Origin: Selaginella moellendorffii
Lineage: Eukaryota > Streptophyta > Lycopodiopsida > Selaginellales > Selaginellaceae
Direction of reading: 5' to 3'
NCBI RefSeq assembly: GCF_000143415.4
Contig: NW_003314339.1
Coordinates: forward strand, 747,155-811,154
Length of the DNA stretch: 64,000 nt
This document shows positions 47,816 to 58,399 of this stretch, piece after piece. A program made the position numbers and the translations under genes. The notes under the pieces were generated by a model. That model was given only the letters and a program-made list of their open reading frames with translations, made no database searches and was not told the origin of the DNA. How positions within the stretch are numbered: the stretch's first letter is position 1; the number at the start of each line of letters is the position of its first letter.

Positions 47816-49361
47816 TGTAGGCGACTAAATTTTCCATTCTACTTTAGTCACTTAACCACACCTCCGACCACTTGGAGGAGTCTCGTTCACAACCTCCATA
47901 AGTCCAATCCAGGACTTGGGACTTGCTAGCCCCGAGAATGGCATCCATGCCACTCAACATTTGCACTTGGTCCAAGTGCTCCACGTGTCCGATCCCATGA
48001 CCGACACTCAAAGGTACCACCGACATAGCAGCCCATTACGCTAAGGCCATGCCCAATCACCTTTGCCACACTGGTGGTCTAATACCACTTGCATCACAGT
48101 CTTGGCTCTCCAAGACTAGGCAAACCATCCGTGAGTGGTCATCTTAGATCCACTCCTTAGCATCCTTTGGATGCCCACCGACAAGGGGAATAGCCTTCCC
48201 CAATATCCCTCTGTCAGTCCCCACTAAGTCCCTTTCTGCCCCTGGCCGTGTTTGCCAACACTGCCACTGGATCGAGACCCACAGGCCCGACCACTAAGTC
48301 CCATGGTCCTTTGGGACTTCCTCACCACTCGACTGTGTCCTTGGTCACTACCCCAGAGGACTGCTCCTCTTCCTTTCCACAGTCTGGGCCTTTGGGACAA
48401 CATTTCGGAACACTGTGGCCTTACGCGAGCCACCTGGGTACTCTCCTCGCCTTCTGCCCTTGGGTGCTCTAGCCATGGGCTTAGAGCGAGGTTCCGTTGA
48501 GCCACACCTGGTATCCAAGTAGGTAGTGCCACCCACACTTGGACTGGGAGCATCGGCCAGTCGATCTCCCGGGGGAACTAGAGCCGGCTCTTGAACACTT
48601 CACCAAGCTACCCCGCTTGTCGGTCCGTGTTCACTCTAGTCTTGGACTTCCCAGTGGTCAGTTCATCACCCAACACTGGGTATGGCCTTCCTGGACCAAA
48701 CTGGTCCTTCCTGGGCCAAACTGGCCCTTCCTGGCCAAACTGGCTCCACTGGGCTCCAACCCCCACACTCTCCCTACTATACTTTTGGAACCCCCCACAG
48801 CCCCCCCCCCCTGGGAGACGCACGCTTTGGGCTTTCACCCCTTGGCCCGTATTAGTATTTGGACTTAGTCTCTGGCTCGATCTCGGATCCGATTTCGGAT
48901 CCGACTTCGGATTCGGTCTCGGACTCGATCTCAGTCCCGGTTCCATCTCGGACTCCATCTCGGGTCCATCTCGGACTCCATCTCGGACTCCATCTCGGAC
49001 TCCATCTCGGACTCCATCTCGGACTCCATCTCGGATTCCATCTCGGGTCCATCTCGGACTCCATCTCGGACTCCATCTCGGACTCCATCTCGGGTCCATC
49101 TCGTGTCCATCTCGGACTCCATCTCGGACACTTCCACGTGTCATGTGTTGGTCCTTTTGGGTCCCTTTTTGGAGCCTCACTTTTTGCTCGCTTCGTGCTT
49201 GTTCCTCGAGCACTTCGTTGGGAGTTCCACTCCCGCTCTTGACTTTTCAAGTCGGAGCTTTTGGTCCAAACGTGTTACGCTCGTTTGGCTCTCGCTTCGG
49301 CCACTACCACGTGGCACCCTTTCCGGCTCCACTTTGGGGCCTAGGGATTTTGTGTCTCACA
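47816..49361 (-). mobile_element. Chimeric solo LTR (type 1/type 2) inside copy 3
   Basis: TSD CTTAT at 47811-47815 and 49362-49366. Both ends are type 1 (TGTAGGCGAC; TGTCTCACA), but the middle (about 48770-48940) has type 2 features: a poly-C run with CTGGGAGACGCACGC, then CCGTATTAGTATTTGGACTT and GATCTCGGATCCGA repeats. This is a recombinant LTR. Confidence 0.9.
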
Positions 49362-50236
49362 CTTATATTGCCATAAATGGACGTACACACACAGCGTAAT
49401 TATTCCTTTACACGGCGAATAATCTTGGCGCGGATCGCTGACATGGCATGGCAAAGTTCGAATCACTGACATGGCACAGCTGGATCGAGGCAAGGACATG
49501 ATGTGACAAAGTTCAACCTCCGACAGCAAAGTCTAGAAGCTACTCAGTTTGAAATTTGTCAGAGGAATCATAAGATCTGGTTTGTCAGAGGATTTGATGT
49601 GACGTTCAAGCGTGTGTTATTTTTGAATTCTCGAACTCATTCCTAGGTCTATCATTTTTGTGCGCCGTGTTCTTGGTTCCGCTGAGCGCAGTGAGCGCTG
49701 CTTGTGTAAGCGGCGTTGTGGGCTGTGGTTTATGCGTCTACGAGCGGTTGCGGCATTGCGAGCGCCATTGCGAGCGGCAGTTTATGCGAGTGGCAGTTTG
49801 TGCGAGCGGCGCTACGAGCAGTTGCGGTGTTGCGAGCGGCGCTACGAGTAGTTGCGGTGTTGCGAGCGGCACTGTCTTTGGTGTGGCTACCGCTTCCTCT
49901 TGATATTCGACACTTGTGCTTCCTGGTATGTTCACCATGGAATGGCTTAGGACCACATTTAGAAATGGCATGAGGCCACATGCCATCTTGGGCCCTTGCA
50001 ATTTCATGGCTAGCGTATTGTCATGTATGTTTTTACTTGCCTGCAGCTGTGTGTATATCAAGATGGCATGAGGCCTCATGCCAATTTTGTGAATGCGAAA
50101 TTTCACGTGGGTGTCAATAGCATGTTTGAATAATGGCATGTGGCCTCATGCTATTGAGGTTGTTTGGTATGTTATGATTTAGGCCATTCTCCAATCATTT
50201 TTTGTATGGTCTTAACTTCTTTTGTGCACTTTCAGA
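49362..50236 (+). other. Transposase leader: GCGAGCGGC-rich exon and intron
   Basis: A repeat-rich leader (about 49655-49924), then a GT donor at 49925 (CTTCCTG|GTATGTTC) and a TTTCAG acceptor at 50230-50235 just before the ATG. The intron carries palindromic motifs near 49965-49986, 50063-50084 and 50133-50154. Exon boundaries are inferred. Confidence 0.5.
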
Positions 50237-53200
50237 ATGGCCTTCAGGGTTGGGGAAAAGGTTTACATTTTGAATGGTGGGAAGAGAGTTGCAAAAGGGA
50301 CCCTTGTGTCTATGGATCGGAACTTTGTTATACACTGTGAAAGGCTTGGGGAAGGCAATGCTGCTGTATCAGTAGAGACTGTCTTCGATGGGAATGTGGT
50401 CGCTATTGAACGAGGAGAGATGGTCGTCGGGGTAAATGTTGTTGTTGCCTTGAAAAATCTTCAGAAGAAAGCAGATGTTGGGGACAGCGCAAGTGCGACG
50501 CATGTTCCCTCCGTGGATCTTAAGAACCATGCTACATGGATTCAGGCAAAAGTGTTTCTAAACAACCCCGAGGGGGAGGTGGTAGCTGAGGGCTTAGCCA
50601 CAGTTGTCGATCCAAGAGATGCGGTTGTTAATCAAGAATTGGGCTGGGATGATATTGGAGTTGCGATTTTAGAGGTTGTTGACACAGAAGAAAACAGTCG
50701 GACTATTGGAAGCATTGTGCGGTGGAAATTGAGGCACTTAGTGTTTGAGAATGTGAAGGATTCACAATCAAACACCACTACAACTGATGACAGAACATCT
50801 CTTCATGGGAAAAGAAAGTACACCTTCCTAAAGCGCAGCCAAAGGGATCTGAGCAACGAACCGAAAAGGCAGAAAATGGCGATGGAGGTTCGAATGGTCT
50901 CGACAGTTGCTTGTTGCAAGAGGAGGTGCTGTCAACATGCTGATTGGGATGCTATTGAAGAGGAGAGAGCAAGATACAAGACATTGTCCTGGAAGGCAGC
51001 TCGCAATTTTGTGTATGAGGCATTACGGTCATCTGTTGATGCTTCAGAACATCAGGTGGGGGGCATGGTCTTCCAGAGGGGTTTGGTCTGCATGAAGGCA
51101 TGGAGAATCATTTATGGAGTCCCTCGAACCACATTCTACAGAATCAAAACTGAGTTCGAAGAACAAAGGGTTCAACAGGCAGTCCATGGGAACGACGGTA
51201 CGCACAAAACCAGGGGTCATGTTGTATATGGAGAGGCAATCTTCAAGAGGTTTGTCGAGACATGTAGCGAGCAGCAACCACATAAAACCCGCCTCTTGGA
51301 AGATGGAACACGAGACACCCAACGAGTTCTCCCTTCCATGTATACCAAGGGGGCCATATTGGAAGATGTGAATCGGGAACTCCAGAGTAATGGCTACAGG
51401 AAGCTGAGCCAATCTAGATTTAGTAGATTGTGGAGCAACAGGTTCAGGGATGTGAGTATAGGAAAGTACTCCAGCTTTTCAAAGTGTGACGAGTGCACTG
51501 CTATCAAAATGGCTTTGTCGAAGAATTCTTGCAGCGCTCAAGAGCGAGAGACGTTGGTTAGAAGGCGGCTCGACCACAACATCGAGCAGAGAAGCTGCAG
51601 GACTGCATATTATCATAACAGGATTCTCTCCATGGAGAGACCTGACTCTTACCTTTGCATCATCCACGACAAAATGGACCAGAAAAAGACGTGCTTACCT
51701 CGACTCAATCCTGCCCCCAAGGCAATCTCTTCATCCATGCAGCTGCCTGTGTCTCTGTTTGGCATAATCGCTCATGGGCATGGTGCCCAGAACTATGGGA
51801 ACTTCTTTGTACCTCTATGGGGTGGCGGGGGTGCAAACATGATGATTGCGTCCCTAGCAAAACACTTAAGGTCTCTGCAAAGTGCGCAGACTGAGCTGAA
51901 CGGCCAACCCTTGCATAAGGCCCTTGTCGATCGAACCCCATACAGGGTTCAGCTGGAGGAGGAGCAAAGGCTTGCAGTATCGCGTGGGGCCCCATGCCAT
52001 CCCAATGAATATGTTGGCCGTCAGATTGTGGGGTTATCACGTGAGGCCTCATGCCATTCCGACGAGGCTGGTCGCCCGGTGAATGCACAGCCTCATCCAA
52101 ACGAAGCAGAATCTCAAGGAAGTTCTTGCGGCCGATGTGGCCTTCCACCCCATCTTCTGCTCCAAACAGACAATGCTGGCAGTGAGAACAAAAACATGTA
52201 CGTCTTCGCGTACTTGGCGATGCTTGTTGCCAAAGGCATATTTGAAACGGTTACACTTGGCTTTCTCATGGTTGGGCACACTCATGAAGACGTCGATGCC
52301 ATGTTCAGTCACCTGGCAGAGTCCCTCCGGCGATCCAATGTCCTCACCCTCCCACAACTCTACGATGAATTCCAAAATTGCATCAAAGGCACTGTTGAAG
52401 CTGCACTTCTGACAGAGGTTCCAGACTTTAAGGGGTTTGTAAGAGGCTACATCAGGGACGGATCCAAAACGCTGATTGGCCACTCCAAGCCTCTTCAGTT
52501 TCATTTCAGCATGTGTGACGGTGCTCCAGTGATGAGGTACAAGATGAGAGAATGGGACACAGTGTGGCTGCTAGTGGACGGCATTGAACTCTTCAAGAGA
52601 GATCCCATAACTGGGGAACCTATGATTCCTCAGGGTTCCCCACGGCCGATGCACCCGGATGGACTCAAAGACCAGGAAAGTATAGTGGCCAGGATTAGAC
52701 AGCATATTGCCTTCTGGAAGAGGGGGTTGGTGTTTGGTGGAGAATCCTATTTTCAGAGGTGCAAGCCTTTGCTCGAATACTAGGAGAAGATTATATCTGC
52801 TATCCAAAATGGGCCGGTTGTATATGAAGAATTGGAAGAGTCCTTTTGGCCAGAACCCAGAGCACCAGATAGTAGCGGAACAATGTCCTCTGGAAATGCA
52901 GTGACAGATAACGATGTTGAGGATCACTATTGTGGGCCGAGGAACAAGAAGCCGGATTCAGCATTCAATCCAGTACAGGTCTGCAAAGGAATGGTCGTGC
53001 TTGTCAGACCCAGTAATAAAAAACAAATGATATGGGTGGGGCGCTGCATCACTGATGCAGAGGAGGACGCGGAAACTAACTCCTTCAATGTAACTGTGGA
53101 GTGGTTCAAGCCAAGTTCCGGATATACGAAGGATTGCCTAGAAAAGAGATGGGTGCTGAATCCAAGGGATCCCAGCATGAGCATATCGGTGGATAATGTT

Positions 53201-53378
53201 GTGCATGGTTGGATGCGGAAGCAGAGTGCCACCATCACCTTGCCAGACCATGCAAGAGATGCAGCAAGAGCATTCATAACTCGGGTTCAAGGTGAGATTC
53301 ATTAATATTCCTTTACAAAGTTTCTAATGTATTTTATTTCAAGGTGAACAATCCGAATCTGAATCAGAGGAGGCTTGA
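50237..53378 (+). pseudogene. Transposase-like gene, RNase H/DDE-like core
   Basis: ATG at 50237 directly after a TTTCAG acceptor; coding to 53291, a 52-nt intron (53292-53343), and a final exon GEQSESESEEA ending at TGA 53376-53378; 1,030 codons with one in-frame TAG at 52781-52783 (about residue 849). N-terminus: two related repeats with GGKRVAKGTL and EGEVVAEGLA, like modules seen in plant transposases. Cys-rich segments (VACCKRRCC; SKCDEC) follow. The core has Asp in IIHDKMD (about 478), Asp in LLQTDNAGSENKN (about 645) and GHTHEDVDAMF (about 684-688), the pattern of the transposase-like DUF7869 group. C-terminal beta-rich module with VTVEWFKPSSG. Two palindromic motifs are embedded in frame. 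Probably cuts and joins the transposon ends; exact superfamily unproven, and the 4-bp TSD recalls Sola. Confidence 0.75.
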
Positions 53379-53593
53379 TATAGTGTGTGAGGTAAAACAA
53401 AGATGATGTGACATATGCATTTACCAATCACACGTGCATAAATCTAATAATATGGCGTGTGGCCCATATTAATGGCACATAAACCCATATTGTGGGCTTA
53501 CGTGCTTTATGTACCATCATTCCCTTGCAGCGTGTGTGTTGGTTTCCTTTTATAACACAACGAACTCCATATTTTAGGGTGAAGAGCGTTCTC

Positions 53594-53851
53594 ATGGCAA
53601 GCACAAAATCTGTAAGTGAGGCAGAAAAGGAGACGGACAAGGAGATACGTGAAGATGTAGAATATATAAGTCTTCCAAACTCCCCGTACTATACTCCAGG
53701 TGATCATTTTTCTGAACAAACGGCAACATTAACAACTATCGAGAACGCCCCAGTAACGTCAGAGACAACAATCCAAAGCAAAACAACTGACCCGGAGAAG
53801 GATGATAGTACCGCTGAGAGTACCAAAAAGGAGGTGTCCACTAGCGCTTAG
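53594..53851 (+). CDS. Small acidic Ser/Thr-rich ORF of the transposon (copy 3)
   Basis: 85 residues (MASTKSVSEAEKETD... KKEVSTSA), downstream of and co-oriented with the transposase. Near-identical to copy 2 (20586-20843). No recognised domain. It may be an extra exon or accessory protein. Confidence 0.4.
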   Translation: MASTKSVSEAEKETDKEIREDVEYISLPNSPYYTPGDHFSEQTATLTTIENAPVTSETTIQSKTTDPEKDDSTAESTKKEVSTSA

Positions 53852-54487
53852 GCTTATAATGGCGTGTGCCCTCATGCCATTTACTTGATCACCAAATACC
53901 TTTTTCCCTTTGCACTAGTAAATCTTAATACCGGTCTGAGAAATAGAATGGCATGTGCCCTCAGGCCTTTTACTAAATCACCTTTGAAAGAAATGCAAGC
54001 CTCTATGTCGTAAAAAAAAGGTACTAGAGAAATTCCTTAATAATATGAATGTTATTTAGTTTCATGAAAATACACTAAGGGTCAAATGAGTTAAATGACT
54101 TCTCCAGACTAGCAATGCCTCTTGCTACACCTTCACAATTAGATTCGTTAGAAAAAGATAACATTGAATAATATCTAAATGTTCTCACCATTAAGTTATA
54201 TGTCTGGCTAATAGGAATGATGTTCATCTTGGAAAGCTCACCACACGCTCAATGAACAAACAAATAGTGTGTGCGCGCATGCCATCGCTCTTCTTTAGCT
54301 TCAGATTCGGCTTGTTCACCTTGACAATTAGATTTATTATACAACTAGATGGACTCAGTCTGGACATAAGGTCACCGCGCTAGTCACCATGCCCCAGATA
54401 TGTCTAGCCCCTGGACAAAAAACATATAATTTCACGTCATTTTCAAATACTTGAAAATTTGTACCTAGTCCCATTTTACTGAATAAA
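53852..54487. other. Transposon terminal region at the transposase end (copy 3)
   Basis: AT-rich, with motif copies around 53860-53881 and 53948-53969. Contains a GACATATCTGGGGC-like string (complement, near 54390-54410) that resembles the 16-bp satellite unit. Confidence 0.6.
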
Positions 54488-54511
54488 TCCCACTTTAACG
54501 AAATAGAGCTT
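54488..54511 (-). repeat. Terminal inverted repeat, copy 3 (transposase end)
   Basis: Complement of the same 24-bp sequence, followed by TSD ACTA. Confidence 0.92.
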
Positions 54512-57110
54512 ACTAGCCCTCCGAGGGAAGCTCGGAGGTAGCTGTGTTAAGATCCTTATTGACACGGGTGCTTCGGATAATTTTGTGGCTGCAGACATAG
54601 TCCGGCAAGCCGGACTAACGGTGCAGCGGCTAGGCGAACCAAGGACTATAGAGTTTGTTCAAGGTAGCCAAAGCACCGATGAGGTACTTCGACAAGCGAG
54701 AGTCGAAGTAGGGACATGGAAAGTAGACATGAATTTCACCGTCTTGGACATGGCGGGATTTGACGTGATCTTCGGAATGGATTGGTTTAATCGGTTCGTG
54801 GTAGCCCTGCATGGACAAGGTAGGAACCTTGTGGTATTGGCGAATGCCCAAGAAAAAAGATCTAGGGTGAAGGCCCAGGATCTAAAGGTAGGGCAAAGCA
54901 AGGCCAAAGAGTCATGCTTAAACCTGGTGTCCACGAGAGGACAACTCACTAAAGGAACTAAGGCAGCCTTTTTGTGCTTACTCTCGGTGAAGAGTGACAA
55001 AAAGACAAGAATGGAAGAAGTACCTTTAGTGATCCAGCAGGTGCTGGACCAATTCCAGGATACGATGCCGGAGGAGCTACCGGCGGGGTCGCCCCCCGCA
55101 CGACCGATAGAACATAAGATTGAGCTGGTCGAGGGTGCTGAGGCGGTGGTTCGTCCACCCTATCGATTGAACGAAAAAGAACTCAAGGAGCTCAAAAGCC
55201 AACTAGAGGAGTTGGTGGACAAAGGGTATGTTAGGTTGAGCAAGTCGCCGTATGGGGCGCCGGTGCTATTTGTGAAAAAGAAAGATGGATCTATGCGCAT
55301 GTGCATAGACTACCGGTTGCTCAACAAGTATACCAAGAAGAACAAGTACCCTTTGCCAAGGATCGAGGATCTGTTCGATAGGTTGGGAAAGGCAAAATAC
55401 TTCTCGAGGATTGACCTAAGGTCAGGATACTACTAGATAAGGGTAGCTGAGGAAGATGTCGAGAAGACAACCTGTCGAACGAGGTATGGGAGCTTTGAGT
55501 TTCTGGTGATGCCCTTTGGGCTGTGCAATGCGCCGGCAACGTTTTCGGCGTTGATGAACCACATCTTTGTACCCTATCTGGATCGCTTCGTGGTCGTCTA
55601 TATTGACGACATCCTGATCTATAGCGAGACGCTAGAGGAGCATGCCGAACACTTGGCGAAGGTGTTTGAGAAACTAAGGGAACACAAACTGTATGCTAAA
55701 GAGAGCAAATGTGACTTTGCTCAACAAGAGGTAAAGTTTCTCGGGCATGTGGTGGGCCAGGACGGGCTCAAGGTGGACCCGGAGAAGGTCCAAGCGATCC
55801 AGGAATGGGAACGACCATCGAATGTACATGAGTTGAGGGCGTTCCTGGGGCTATGCAACTACTATCGAAAGTTTATCAGACACTATTCGAGAGTAGCCTT
55901 GCCCTTAACGGACCAAACAGGAAAAGGGAAGATGGTATGGACAGCGGAATGCGAGGCGGCATTCGTCCACCTCAAAGGGAAGTTGAGGAAGGCTCCGGTG
56001 TTGGCATTACCGGACTTCGGTAAGGACTTTGAGGTAGACACGGATGCTTCGGACTTTGCGTTGGGCGCAGTTTTGAAGCAAGACAACCATCCAGTAGCGT
56101 TCTTCTCGAAGAAGCTGGACAGGCTCAACGGAAGTGGCCTGCCCACGAGAAGGAATTGTTTGCGGTGGTCAAGGCGCTCAAGGAGTGGCGACACTACCTT
56201 GGGAGACACTTCAAGGTTTACACGGACAATGTGGCAACGAAACACTTCTTGTCACAGCCCGACCTAAGGGGAAAACAAGGTCGGTGGGCCAATGCTTTGG
56301 CCGAGTTTGATTGCGAGATCCTGTACAAGCCTGGGAAGAGCAACGTCGTGGCAGATGCGCTAAGTCGAAAAGCGAGCTTGAAGTTGGCAATATCTAGCGC
56401 GACAGCAACCTTTTGGGACGATGTGCGGACTGCATACGAGAGTGATGGTCTAGCACAAGAAGTGTTGCTGAGGAATCTGGAGGCGCGGGAAGCTCACCAG
56501 AGAGGTGAGCTGCCAACGGAAGAGAAAACGGGCTATGCGGAACGCAACGGACTCATATATTACAAGCAAACGAGGGTGTATGTTCCAGAAGGGGAACTAA
56601 GGAAAGTAGCCTTGGAAGAGTGTCATGACGGACCTCTCGCGGGACACGGCGGAGTGCCCAAGACGATGGGCTTACTCAAAAGGAAGTATCACTGGCCAGA
56701 TATGGCTAAGGACGTCCAAGACTATGTAAAGACATGTCCAACATGTCAGCAGGTCAAAGCCGTGACGAAGGCTAGTGGGGGCTTGTTGCAAAGCATCCCC
56801 ATTCCAGATCGTCCGTGGAAATGTCTCACGATGGACTTCATCACGGGACTACCCCCAAGCGAGGGGTTCGATGCGATATTCGTGGTGGTGGACCGATTTT
56901 CAAAGATGGCACATTTCATACCCACCACAACGGATGTGGATGCGGAAGGTGTGGCGAGGCTGTTCTTCGAACAAGTGGTTCGAGTGCGGGGAAGGCCGGA
57001 AGAGATTATCTCAGATCGAGATAAGATCTTCACCAGTAGGTTCTGGAGGACACTCCTAGAACAGTATCGCACCAAGTTGAAATTCAGCATAGCCTATCAC
57101 CCACAGACAG

Positions 57111-57157
57111 GTAAAGGGTATTGAGTCAAGATTGATGGCACTAACACTTCTTGACAG
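57111..57157 (+). other. Putative spliceosomal intron 1 in gypsy-B integrase
   Basis: 47 nt, GTAAAG...GACAG with a branch-point-like CACTAAC about 16 nt before the AG. Removal joins HPQT to DGQTER, the normal integrase sequence. Left in place it gives stops and breaks the core before the catalytic Glu. Present in gypsy-A (about 34745) with the AG mutated. Confidence 0.7.
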
Positions 57158-57575
57158 ACGGACAAACGGAAAGGGTGAATAGGCAGCTGGAGGATTATTT
57201 GCGGTGCTATGTCTCGGGAGACCAGACCGACTGGGTAAGTCATTTGGGACTTGCGGAAATGTGTTATAACAACTCACCACATTCGAGCATCGGGGTGAGT
57301 CCATGGGAAGTCATCAATGGGCGAGCTATTGAAGGTCCTGTGGAACTCGGCGTAGCCGAGTATCATGGAGAGTTACCCGCAGTGGAGGCATTCACGGCGG
57401 AAAGACTCAACATTTGGAATCTAGTGAGGGATTCCTTGGAACGGGCTCAACAAAGGCAAACTAAGTACGCGAACCAAAAGCGTCGGGATGTGGAGTTCCA
57501 AGTTGGGGAGAAGGTGTGGCTGAACACCAAGAACCTCAGGCTACCAAGTGGGATCAGCCGGAAGTTGACCCAAAG

Positions 57576-57627
57576 GTAAAAATGCATGTATTCCTGTAAA
57601 TGAATTGATCTTGAGTTCCTTAAGCAG
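57576..57627 (+). other. Putative spliceosomal intron 2 in gypsy-B integrase
   Basis: 52 nt, GTAAAAATG...TTAAGCAG. Removal joins KLTQR to FAGPYE, matching the usual KL-x-R-(Y/F)-x-GPF/Y junction of chromovirus integrases. The gypsy-A equivalent keeps GT and AG. Confidence 0.7.
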
Positions 57628-58107
57628 GTTCGCGGGGCCTTACGAGATTGAGGCTCGAATCGGTAAAGTGGCTTACCGTCTCCGACTTCCTCAAGAGGTG
57701 GGGAAGATGCATCCCGTGTTCCACGTGAACTTACTCAAGCCGTATTTTGAGGATCCGCTTCGCAAGGACCAAGTAAGACCTTTACCTGAGGTTATCCAAG
57801 GGGAGGAGGAATACGAAGTCGAGGCCATCCTCAATGCGCGCAAGAGCAAGCGACAAGGACGCGAGGTGAGAGAGTTCCATGTGAAGTGGAAAGGATTTCC
57901 ACACTGCGAAGCAACATGGGAACCGGAGGAGAACCTAGCGAACGCGCGAGATCTAGTGGAGGAATTTCTGCATGGCAGAACTCTATGTACTTATGCAAAG
58001 TTCAATTAAAAGTATCAATTTGAGAAGTTGAGCAATGGCATATGTTGGGACCCAGAGGTGCGCCGAAGGTAAGCTAATTAGCATGGGTTAGCTAGGTCGA
58101 CCAGGCG

Positions 58108-58191
58108 TAGGGAGCTACGCCCGACTCCCTGCGGGGATGTCGAATCCGTAGACGTATTCTACGGAGGTTGGGTTCGAGTCCCAACCCCCTA
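58108..58191 (+). other. tRNA-like block in gypsy-B 3' region
   Basis: Same layout as 35740-35823: near-complementary ends, CCGTAG/CTACGG hairpin and T-arm with GGTTCGAGTCC, which fits a pol III B box. A second GGTTCAAGTCC-like string follows at about 58205. No proper D-arm, so not a working tRNA. Confidence 0.35.
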
Positions 58192-58399
58192 GTAAAGCAA
58201 GGCTGGGTTCAAGTCCCGACCCTATACTAGGGCGTGGTGAAGTGAGGAATATAGGGACACCTATATTCCGTTGTCATGGGCTCTTGGCCGGGGAGGCTAA
58301 CTTAGGCACACCGCTAATTGGGGGGATGCCCCCGGAGACATGGTCAACAAGTCGTAGGATAAAACGAGACGTTCGATGTGGGCATCGAACTTCTTCTAT

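Larger units (their letters stand above)
39737..54511 (-). mobile_element. TIR DNA transposon, copy 3 (most complete)
   Basis: 14,775 bp with 24-bp perfect TIRs and ACTA on both sides (39733-39736 and 54512-54515); the empty site is visible in gypsy-A at about 19800-19812. It contains the ParB-like/FCP1 gene (minus), a divergent intergenic region with a chimeric solo LTR (47816-49361), a near-complete transposase gene (plus) and the small acidic ORF (plus). Relative to copy 2 it lacks about 430 bp near 53375. Without the solo LTR it is about 13.2 kb. Confidence 0.93.
54516..58009 (+). pseudogene. pol: Gypsy-B protease, RT, RNase H, integrase, chromodomain
   Basis: Retropepsin DTGAS at 54561-54575; RT with [32 protein letters not shown] and YIDD at 55599-55610; RNase [15 protein letters not shown]. 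Integrase: zinc finger with GHGG...CPTCQQ, then catalytic Asp (MDFITGLP), Asp (ISDRDKIF) and Glu (TERVNRQLE). Then GPY (FAGPYEIEARIG) and a chromodomain (FHVKWKGFPHCEATWEPEEN), which in chromoviruses guides insertion into chromatin. Defects: TAG at 55434-55436 (CAG in gypsy-A) and a 1-nt frameshift near 56118-56125. Two putative introns at 57111-57157 and 57576-57627 restore the frame when removed. The polyprotein would copy and integrate the element. Confidence 0.93.
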
